The notes beneath the pieces are model-generated. The model ran no database searches, had not been told where the DNA came from, and saw only the letters and a list, made by a program, of their open reading frames with translations. Of a stretch of DNA of 64,000 bases, positions 36,301 to 48,300 are shown in pieces. Numbering within the stretch: the first letter of the stretch is position 1; each line of letters begins with the position of its first letter. The position numbers were made by a program, and so were the translations under genes. The DNA comes from Patiria pectinifera (taxonomy: Eukaryota > Echinodermata > Asteroidea > Valvatida > Asterinidae). Location of the stretch: positions 1,746,465 to 1,810,464 of the forward strand of contig CM057149.1 of assembly GCA_029964075.1 (NCBI GenBank), read 5' to 3'.

Positions 36301-39300
36301 TGATTGGGATCCGTGTAATATCAATTAACGATATACATCGTATGTATAATAATTTCCTATCAAATGTCCAACAACTTTATAATAAAAACTTTCCTTTACA
36401 AGATGTTAAATGCCGATACAATAAATGTAAATCCCCATGGTTATCTGATGGTATTTACATTTCTATCAGACGAAAAAATCATTTGTACCAAAAATTTACG
36501 AGGAACCCGACTGCGACTAACAAATCTGTTTATACTCTGTATAAAAACAAATTGAATTCTTTAATCAAATTAGCCAAAAAAGAATATTTATACACAAAAT
36601 TTAGCGAAGTGCAAGGTAATATCAAGGGTACTTGGAAAGTTATTAATTCCTTACTTAACAAGCGCAAGCAAAATGTAAACACATCTTACTTTTTCAGGAT
36701 GGTATCGAGATTAACGTTAACAAGGAAATTACAGAAGCATTTAACAACTTTGTTAACATCGGCAGTAGCCTTGCTAGTGATCTCCCGTTATGTAAAACCT
36801 CCTTTGATTCATTTCTAAGCAACAAATGTCCAAATTCACTGTTTCTTACACCTATTACCAAGGAAGAGGTTGTTGATTATCTTAACAAAATACCTTCTGG
36901 GAAAGCCCATGGATTTGATGGTTTAAGTTCTTCTGTCATCAAACAAGCACGGTATTCTTTAGCTAAGCCTTTGTCTGACATCTTTAACAAGTGTTTGACA
37001 GCTGGAGTTTTCCCCGATGATCTAAAAATAGCCCAAGTAACACCGATATAAAAAAGGTTGTAAGCATAACATTACCAACTATAGACCCATATCCGTCCTA
37101 TCTACATTTTCAAAACTATTTGAAAAGCTTATTTACAAACGATTAGTATCTTTTATCACTAAAAATAATATTCTTTCTGAGTCTCAATTTGGATTTAGAC
37201 AAAATCGTTCAACTGAATTAGCGATATCATATGTAGTTAATAAATTATGTAATGCAATTGATCAAAATAATTTCTCCATAGGCATATTCTTAGACTTATC
37301 AAAAGCATTTGATACTGTAAATCACGATATTCTTATAAGTAAATTAGATCATTATGGAGTGCGGGAACAGCTTTGGAACTTCTGAAAAGTTATCTGTGTA
37401 ACAGAAACCAGTATGTATCGTTTCAATCTGTAACTTCAACTAGCCGATTCATTACGTGTGGGTACCTCAGGGTTCCGTATTGGGTCCTCTACTATTTCTT
37501 CTTTATATTAATGATATATGTAATACTTCAGACACTGTAACATTTTGTTTATTTGCAGATGATACAAGTTTGTTGTACACTCACGATAATGTAGATGAAG
37601 CAATTAGTAACCTAAATATGGAACTTGAAAAGATCAGTACATGGCTTCTCGCAAATAAATTATCTATTAATGTCGTCAAGTCAAATTATATGATTTTTGT
37701 GCCAATCAGTACAAGTACACACAATCTGTTCCTCTGAATTTAAATAACTCAAGGCTTAATCAGGTTAAGACAACTAAATTCCTGGGTGTAACTATTGATG
37801 AAAATCTCACTTGGAAACATCATATTGATGAAGTAGCGACAAAAATATCAAAGAACGTTGGAATAATGAATCGTTTGAAATATTATCTTCCGAGTAAGAT
37901 TTTATTAACATTGTATAATTCATTTGTTTTACCATACTTAAATTACTCAATCTTGACCTGGGGCAGTTTGCCATCTAAGTGTAACAAATTACTTACTTTA
38001 CAGAAGCGAGCAGTTCGTGTAATTTCAAATGCTGGCTATCGTGATCATTCTGCTCCGTTATTTGCTAAATTAAATATATTACAATGTAATGACTTATATT
38101 ACCTTAATTTAGGAAAATTAATGTTTAAATTTAAGCATAATCTACTCCCGTCCTGTTTTGATTCTTGTTTTACCTTAGCATCTAATGTTCATGTATATAA
38201 CACCCGAAGTAGTGCTAAGGGAAATCTGTTTGTCCAATTTAACAGGACGTCAATGTCAAAAAACAGTGTGATTCATCGAGGCACCTTGTACTGGAATAGT
38301 TTAGATGACTCTCTTAAACTGTTACCCTCACTATCTGTCTTTGTCAAAAATTTAAAAACTCATTTTATCGAATCATATTCATAAATTGAAATGTTATATG
38401 TGCATTAATATTTAGGCCTTGTCTCACACACTTGTCCTGTCTGTCTACCGTGGTGTTTTGTTTGTCCCTTGTTACAGTACTTTGGTTGTATGTCTGTCCA
38501 TAGGTAAGGGCACAAAAGCGTCTGCTTAACCTTATACCTAACTGTTGTCATTTAATATTACACTTATTAGTAATCACTGTGTACATAACTGTCATATATA
38601 TTACTACTGACCTTTCTTAATTTATACATGATTGTACATAATTGTAATGAATGACATCATTGAAATAAATGTTTCCAACCTGAGCTGCCCATGAAAATCT
38701 GAAACAGTGCGGCAATGGAGGGCGCTGCTGTCGCTACCTAGGAAAATTTGAAAAAAAATTTGACGCACATGATAAAAATCGATGCACACGCTGACCAGAG
38801 ACCCAATTTTTTTGTTTTTGGCCTAACATGTAAAGAGATTGCAGGTGTGTTGGATTTGTTTTATTGATGCAATGTTTCAAACTGCAAATTGTTCTTGAAC
38901 ACGATGAAATGGTAAAGAAAAAAAATCGGAAGAGTTTCATGTAAGAAACAAAGCAAACTAGAGGTTAAGGCGTTTGTTGAGTTACAAACGGAGAGTGGTC
39001 GGGCCGACAGCTACATGTATTTCATTAGATACAGCCCAGTTAATTTTTGAATAAGTTTATGTCAGAATTAAGGATCACAAACATTTAACCTTTCCAGTAC
39101 AATCAATGATTTTGTTTAAAACAAAAAGTATCAAATTTCAGTACACATTTTATATTCACATACAAGTTATTTCTGGTTTGATGACTTTATCAGTCCAAAA
39201 TGGGAAAGTGTAATACTAATTTCGTACAAAAGGACACACACTATGTTCATCATGAAGTTAAAATAACGTATGAAAATATGGAAAATTTAAGTGTATGTAT

Positions 39301-42300
39301 TAATAACACCTAACTTCCGTTTTGATGACGTCACAGCATTAAAGATCGAAAGGTCAACATTGTAACGAATGTCATTATTTGGGCTACGAACAAAGTCATA
39401 AGACAGGGATCAAATGATAGAATTTAAAAAAATAGATCCTTTTTAATTTTCTGTCTACAGCAACTGCTGGTCTGATGACGTCATAATTTTGAAACCTTGC
39501 AAAGTTAGAATTATGTACATGTAGTTGATACAAAAATAACGAGGGGTGATTTGGTTAAATTTGGACGGATGGTTTTTAAATTAAGAAAAGGAAACCCCAT
39601 ATGATGTACGGCTAGAGGGCGCTCTTTCAAATGATGAAGTCATAATGTTGTTTTGGTGTCCTTTATTCCGTTCTAAACACTTCCATATTATTTGCTTATA
39701 GTAAAGAGCTTCCGCTTTCGAGTTCTATTCAATTTTTATTTCACTTCCGGTAACATCTGAAGTGAAGGTCAAGCAGTTTTTTGTCTGGGAATAAGAAATG
39801 TTGCCCGAGGCATCATATACAACCTCACGCAAAAATGAACACGATACTCTATTTAGTTCTAAAGATATAGCCGAAACTAGTTTCAAAAATTTGGCCCTTA
39901 AATTGCTTGGGATGAGGGTTGATATATATTGAAAGTTACAAGTTCATATAAACCATTTAGGAGAAAACCCGTAAAGAAGTATTGTCCGGAAAAAAAGAAA
40001 GAAAGAGAAAAAGATTAATCGTAACAACTCCAAAGAGTGGTCGGGTTGTGCCCAACCACTCAAAAACAAAAATGTAACTTGACCAGAATAAAGGGACCTT
40101 GGCAAAGTTATTGTTTGGCTGCTTCATGGGTTCAAATGAAGTTTAATGTTAATGTACATGTATATATTTATTTCCTTCAGTGCTGGTTGTGGACGCACAG
40201 GTACAATGATCTGCATTGATTATGTGCGTGCTCTTCTGAAAGCAGAAGTAAGTTAACATTAAATATTTGTTTTCTTATCAAAGAATTTTTCAAAATCATT
40301 ATCTGTTGGTACTTCAACAGTTACCCTACTTTCAAATGTGAGATAATTTGTGCTTGGGTGATTACATGGACTCATGCAGACTGACTATTCCCAGCCACTG
40401 CCCTCACACTGCTCCACACAGCCTGCAGATCAGGACAGTTTACCCCATTGCTCCACTCCTCAACCTGCAGAGACTCTGACTAGGTCCTTGGTATTTGATT
40501 TCATGGCAGCCTCTGGGCTGTCACTTTTGCAACCTAGCTTGAAATCAGAAAGAGGACAAATTTCAAATTTTCCCTGGACTGTTCCCGGGATGGGTTCACT
40601 GTTCTTAGTCTGCTTGCAGTGACCGGCTTTACTTCAGGCTATTCAATAGCTCCCTGACCGCCTATCAGCCTTCTTTCACTCGAGCTCACGTTCTAACCTA
40701 GGAATGTCTCCCAACCAACCAACCTATGCCGGTACCTCCTGGCTCTGACACGGCCACCATACCTCCCACAGCGACCTAAACTCTAGAATCTCCAGTTGTC
40801 TGAGTATTCACACCAAGTTTTTTTCAGGATTCTCTGTCTAGGGACCAGTGTGATCCTCCCCCCTCCTGTCCTCTGTGGTTGGGGGCTGACGCTCACCCTC
40901 ACCATCGTCCCCTTTGCAAGACACCAATCTTTGTGACGTTTCTTTGCTGACCTCACTGTCAATGCTCTATTACCTACCGTAATTTTCAGAATATAGGCCG
41001 CAGCATGCAAAAATCTGCAAATTTAAATTTGACGTCGGCGGTTTCAATTTTGAAAAGGCCTCAAAATTCTAAAGTCAAAAAGCCTTGGACCAGTCCCATT
41101 CACACTACGAAAGCTATAAAATGGGCCACAAAAGTTTTATCAAAACATTCACGGTCGATACTTGTTACAACAAATATAGAAGTTGAATTGCTGGTGGCTG
41201 GCCCTTCCGGTCCCCGGCCTAAAAGTTAGTGCATGGCCCGGCAGCCTGTGCCGGTGAATGACAACATTTTCCCGCAGTACTTGAGAGAGTATGCAACCCA
41301 CCATGTGTCGTCTGACTGGAGCAATGCAAATCTTGCTTTGTGTCAACAGATGCTAATTTGTTTTGTCCTAAGAATAAAAAGGTCTTTTCTTTACAACAAA
41401 ACTTATCAAACTGTTGTGATTACCAACAAGTACTAAATCAAGTTTTTGATCGTACTGTCTTCGAAAACAGTCAACACGATGCATGCCTTATTATGGACGA
41501 ATCCATTAATTTCATAAGGGGTGATTTAGCCCCTGTTTTGCATTTTACAGCGTTTCTTGAATACATTTTCAGAAAAAAATATATTGTGACGTTGAACGAC
41601 TGATTGTCCAATAAAGAAACGTTTCGGACTTCATAAAAATTATAAGTTGTCTTTTTTTTTTGACACAGCGGAAATATTGATAATTATTGTTGCATGCATG
41701 CAGCAGCTAGCTGCTCTAATGGTACGGTCACTAACGAAGACAGCTTTCACTTCAGGTACTCGCGCACGGCCGGTACTTTTTTGTGAGACGTGCTTCCACT
41801 GTTTGTTAATGACTTTCCGGTACCTCAAGTCCGGTAACGATTGATAATTCATTTCAGCAAGCTATCTTTTCTTATACCAGTACATTAAATTCACATTTAA
41901 ATCTCATTTTATTCTTCAAGTCTGGAGCGAGGTTTGAACCTTTAAGACAGATACGCAGACCTCTAGTTTTTTTTAATTCTTTTTATTCTGCTTCTTGTTT
42001 TCTATCCCATACACTTGTGTATTTTTTTCTTGACAGGACTTTAGCCATTAACAAGACTCATTTGCAAATGAAGACAAAGTAACAATACTAAGGATTGTCA
42101 TACGAATATACTTTTAGGTATATCAATGTGTTCTGAACACAAAAACCTAATAATAATCTTTCTTTTTAAATTTAATTCAGAAAATTGGATCGGACTTCTG
42201 TCTGTATGACATCATCATGGAAATGAGGAGGCAAAGACCTGCCATTGTTCAGACCAGGGTAAGATTTCAAATGTATGTACATGTACATGTACATGTAACA

Positions 42301-45300
42301 CAGCAGTTTATTTGATCAAACATTGTATCGGCGTTGTATTTTCAAATTCAGGTTTTTTTTATTTTAAATTTAATAGAATTTCATTTCTATTGAGATATAT
42401 CTCTTAAACTGTTCAGAATCTATGGTTGAAGTTTTATGGATGAACTTTTTGGAGTGTCCTTTGTCACTTGTAAATGGGGTGCTCCTTGAATGATTGGGAA
42501 TTCCATAATTGTATAACACACTTTTTGAGAGTATTTAACTTATTTTGGTACCAAACCAGGAAGTGGTTAAACCTCAGTGTGAAGGATCTCTGTGTAGTAT
42601 TCCCCCTTATCAAAAAAAAAATCAATTCCTTTTTCTTTGATTTGTGCTTGTATCTTCTAACAGGATCAGTATGAATTAGTGCACAGAGCAGTGGCCTGGC
42701 TGTTCAGAAAGGAATTGGGTTTGGCACCCAACCCTCATGACTATGGTCATCTCTATGAAAATGTGAAATTACAGAATGAGGTTTGTTACTTGTCACTGTT
42801 TTTAAACACATTCTGGTTAAGCAAATGTGTAAATCAAGCAAAAAAAAATAAAAAAATAAAAATATCCCAAACCAAAAGATAAGCTTCATGTACACGTACA
42901 TGTACCCTTACTTAAGAAAGTGGTGGATCTGTTTATTATCATGAATTTCATTTCAGCACCAACATCCTCTTCCTCATTCAGTATCCAAAACATGGTGCGT
43001 GTGTTAATATTGGAATCACTGATTGGTGAGGTAAGAAGATGTTGCAAACAAGATAGCAGATTGTAGCCCACTGTCTTGTATTCTTGGCTTGACATACATG
43101 TAATCTTGCTTAAAATTCCAATTGTATACATCACATGTTTGTATATAAATTGTATTGGTCTTGTATGACTCATTTTGTTGTTAACTTCAACACGCATGCA
43201 TGAGACTGAAGTCCAATTTTATAGCAACTGAAATGACTTTTCCATAATTCCAAAGGAGGAGCTAAGATTAAATTGTGCCCTTTTGGGCTATAAAACTTAT
43301 TTACTACAAAATGATTATATTGTAAAAATATCACTAACAAGTAGAATATAAACATGCACTCAACTATATCCTGAGAATTTACATTTTTTGTGTAATCATC
43401 ATTCAGAGGAGTTAAGGATACTGGTCTTGATTCATGTGCCACATTTTTTTTCAAAACCTGTGCTTGAGACGCCCATGTCTCATTACCATGGCAGCTTATA
43501 AGTGTCCGATTTCACACATTGCATTGTCGCCTGCTTGGTATCATTACATGCAGCACTTGTCTGAAATTGTCAGCTGTGGATTATAATTTGTTGGCATTAT
43601 TTGCTGCTTGTAGTGTGTGTAGCGGGATTTGCCAACGTTCTCTTAGTACAGGGAAGACACTAACTGTGTTGAGTTCTTGTGACCCAGCCCTTCGGAATAT
43701 GTTTAGTAAACAATAAAATACACTGAATTTTAGCAATCTCAAGACAAATGTGTACCTTAAGATCTAACCACAGGTATTATACGTGCACTATTCCCAGGGA
43801 CCTAGAATGCCACCTGGTGCAGGTAATCTCAGTCCAGATATCAGATCAACACAGCAAATTAAGGTGAGATAACTCAGTAACTACAATGCATATTCATTTC
43901 AATCAAATACCACATGGGTTAAACATAATTTAGTACACCGTACAAATGCCATGCTCAAATGATGTGCATAACAGTTTCCGTTGAAACATTTTCCTTTTAC
44001 TAGTGCTTATAATGTCATGAAGGGTATCGAAATGAGTCATTGTAATAAATATCCATGATAAGTTGCAAAGACGTTTATCTCCAATCGGATAGTTGTCTGG
44101 AATCCTCCCACAATGAAGTAATCAGTTTGTAAACAGTGTTGATAACTTGTTCATAGGACTATTCCTGATACTCAATACAGTGGGCCTATTGCAGGTCAAG
44201 TTTTCAGCAACTTATCCAGGCTAACTAATGAGATGACTCCTAAGGAACAAAATCTACTTGACCAATCTCCAAGTTACCAAAGAATCTAATTGATCATTTG
44301 TTAATATAACAAAAGCTATCAACTTTCCTGTGAGACTCAAACAAAATATCAGTCCGCGTTTAGTTCTCAGTTTAAACTTCAGCTCAGACTTGACTTACAT
44401 CAGACGTAAGTTGATATCCACAACACAACTGTGTTCAATGTTAAAATGTAGCTCTACATTGCAACTGAATGGTTTGTTTGTTGTCTGTTTTCATTCAGTT
44501 AAGTCCTAAGCAACGCCGGCAAAAAGATAAAGAACAGGACCATGGCCACAACTATGTCAATCATGTCATTCAAGGAAAGGGTAATGCTCTGTCAATATGC
44601 CCCAGAAAATGTTTTAGCTGTTTTTATAGGATGCTGTCAAGAGTTGTAACCCTCCTCACTCATGCTGACGGCTATAGCCGCGCTCCAGTATGCTGTGATA
44701 ATGCTGAGGAATGCCGTCTGTACGCAGCTGCTACTGTGCAGTGCCGCCCCTGCCACTACTGCGCGGAGGCTACTGTACAGTGATGCGTGTAAGCCTGTGC
44801 TGTGAGGCATGAAAACCCTATGGCAAGGGGTTAACAAGTATTATATAACGCCGGGGCTCAAAAATGGGAAATACTATTGAACAGTTAGGATCATTCTTTT
44901 TCCATGACACGGTATTTGTGCACAAATGCATGCTGGTGTGCGCGTTCAGCGTTGCGCGTAGTGCGTATTGTTCCAAAGAGCCAGTGCTACAGCGTTGGGT
45001 TCAAACATTTTTGTGAAGGGGCGGTTTGGAAGAGAGAAATACATTTTCCACCAATTTTGTATTGAAATAAAAGTTCAAATGACAAGGATCTTTATGTCAG
45101 TTTAAGCAAATATTGAGTGGCTTTAAATTGTGAAATGGGAGTAATATTATCGCTCGGTAAAATCTGGACTTTTCCAGTTCACTCGGCTTCGCCTTGTGAA
45201 ATGGATAAGTCCAGATTTCACCTTGCGATAATATTCCTCCTATTCCATGCTGAGCCACTCAATATTTGTATACTCAACAATCAAGACTTTGGCAGTGAAT

Positions 45301-48300
45301 TACTAGTGTATAAACGCAAAAAAAAATTTCCATCATATTTCCGAATTAATGCATTTATAATTTAATATTAATTGTAAAATTAAAGTAAATTACTTTAAAA
45401 TTCAATTCAACAAGTTCAATTTCTTTTAATTTTAAGTTAGAGTCAGCGAGTAAGAAGTTTAATAGACTTAAACTGCCTTACTAACATCCCTTATATGGCT
45501 TGTTGCTTCCTTACTAGTATCTGAACAAAGTCCATCTCCAACAGCTACTGGGATGAAGATCCTGAAGCCCCCGTCATTACCTACCAAGCAACAACTTGAT
45601 ACAGATAGCAGCCAAACAGTGTCTGCTAATTCCCTAGAGAAGGCAGAGACAGAAGGAAAAATGGAGGAAGATGCTTCATTGAGTCCTGCCCTCACTCCAA
45701 AACAAAGCCCCTTGGCCCAAGAGAGATTTGAGAGTGGTTACAAGAACACATTAGCTGCCTTCAAGGAATTTGAGGAACCTCCTTCAAAAGTCAGATCTAC
45801 ACCTCCAAAATCAACGGAGCAGGTAAAACCAACTCCCCGTGCAAGACCTGTGCTTCCAATATCATCTTCAAGGTCATTGGATCTTGACTCTGACAAGCCA
45901 ATTTCTCCTTCCAAACCTCCACTGAGTGATAAGCCTGCCATTGGAGAGAAACCAGTCAAAGGCTCGCAATCATCACGTCCACTTCTGGCCATGAAACCAG
46001 CTGTTGTGAGGAAGAAAGACACAGGCAGTGGAGGCAGCCCTCATGGAACAAGCCCATTCTCTGGACTGAAAAGAAGGCCAACGAGTGAACCAGTCCAAGA
46101 TCATGAGAAGGTGCAGCACTTGGGAACAGCACAGTTCCAACGGGCCAAGAATGTAGTCAAGGCTACACTGGGAAACAAACCAGACGGAGATGATAATAAG
46201 GAAGGGGAAGTCAAAAAAGGCAAGGAAAGGAGAGACTCTAAAGGTAGACCTTCCTCTGTCCCTCCCAAACCACCAGCCGGCATGAAGCCAGTGAGCAAAT
46301 CTGATGCAAGTAAACACCAAGCTTATGAAGTAGTGGGTATTACTTCACCTTTGGGAAAAGATGTAACTTCTAATGAGAAGCAAGAAGTTGCCAAAGCGTT
46401 TCAGTATCAGATCCAGCCAGTAGCATCAGTTAAACTCCAATCTCATAAAGATAAGGTAGATGCAAAGTCACCCACCAAAACAGAATCTTCCTCGAGCCAA
46501 ATTCAGCGCAGAAAAACAGTTGACTTATCCAGACCTCCACAACCTGTTCCTGATAGTGACAAGTCAGAATACACATATGCAGTCCAACCTGTGAGTGTTA
46601 TTGAAAAATTAAAAGATGCCCAATCTAGACCACAACTCAGAACTGGACAAGCTCTTTCATATTCATTAGCCTACAGCGATCCTGCAGATGGTGGAAATCC
46701 CATAGAGCCCAAAAAATCATCCAGAATACTGGATGATTATTCCTATGCTTCAGAAGTGATTATTCCTGTTACAGCAAATAACAGTAAGGATATCACAGAC
46801 AGGAAGGGCAGCGCACAATCCATGGCTTATGAGGTCATCCAAGTCGGTAGTCCACCAGGTCGTAGGTCATCAGAAGGGACAGGTCAAGATGAAATGCCTG
46901 TATTTGATAAAGCCCCAGGGGAGTATAATGAGCCAAACATTCTTTCAAGTCGACATGGTAAGCCAACTTTTTTCGGCTGTTTCCTTTATTTTCACTTAAC
47001 CTTTTTTTATTGCAATGGAAGAGATGTTCATGTAAATATTTGATCTTGCATCTTGTCTCTTAAACTTTAAGAGTTTGTTAGTACCACTACCAGTGATCCT
47101 GAGTAGTGAGTACCATCTTAATGCCATTAAGCATGGAAGCAAGAGGCACCATATATTTTGCTGTGAATATGCTGCTGATTTGAAATCAATGTATCATTTA
47201 TTTATATAGTGTTGAGACTATTTATTGTTTCAAACAGTGTCTGAACAGAGCTCTTTGGGGCAGAACCGTGAGTCTGTGTTAAGCAGTAGCACCTCCTGGG
47301 CTTCCTTCACTGATGAGGAATATGATTCTGGGATGGATGAACATCCCCCATCCATTCCCATCAAGACATCTGCAGCATATCAGTACGTTGATGGCACCGG
47401 TACGTATGTGGTTGGTTCCATGGTTCGGAAGTTATAGACAGATAAAACACTTGGATGATGCTATATTGTGGTTATATTTGAGTGAAATAAAGCTTTGTTA
47501 TTGCCAAGTAGAATTTTGTGGAAACAAGAGAATTCTCAAGTCTTATTACATGTATAGGCAATCAGGCTAATAATGATCAGTTCACTTGATACATACCTTT
47601 ACTTGATACGCAGTTCTGGAGAGGATTTGGTATCCGTCACTATCTTGGTTCATAAAGTTGATGTGTAAAAAAAAAATATCACTAACAGGTAAACAGATCA
47701 GCAAAAAGGGCAGATTTGAAGCAAATTTCATAGTTGCGTGATCGGGCACAACCTGATCACCATTTTGAAATTGTTCATTTTCTGTATTATTCCCCTCGGC
47801 AAATATTCTCTGTGACTTTTCTTCTAAACGGTACATTATTATGGCAACCAAGTTTGTTAACTCCGTAAATCGGCAGACATTTAGATTTGTATCATAATCA
47901 GTGAAGACAGCGAAAAAATACTCACATATGTGACCTGTTCTGTCAAAATCAGACTTTTCTGGGCAAAAGGCCAAAAATGAGATTTTTGCATATTGTTAAA
48001 ATATGTTTTTCCCCCCTTTTAATAGGTGGTTTAATTTTTGGAACCGGTCATTCCTGGGCAGAGTTATGCTATTTTGAAGTTCATTGTGTCGAAAAGTAGA
48101 AAACGGAGAAAATGGCCACGAACGTCACAAAACAGTAATTTTGTTAACTGATATACCTTAACAAATCATCAAAAATACTAAATTTAGAGTTCAAATTAGG
48201 GTTTCAAACTATTATAGTATATTTTAAACATGTTCAGGATTACAAATATGCAAAAATTTGAAAATCGAAAAAAAATCACCTCCACAGCGTTTTTTTGCCC

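Noticed and set aside
38995-40067. TIR element with GAGTGGTCGGG ends
   Set aside because: Only about 11 bp match at the ends, which is too little; left as a note.
41340-41603. 87-codon frame in intron 8
   Set aside because: No motif, no homology I can name, and no splice sites linking it to the phosphatase frame; kept only as an unassigned note.
45468-46320. Antisense frames opposite exon 13
   Set aside because: Shadows of the strongly biased coding exon, with no splice sites or motifs.
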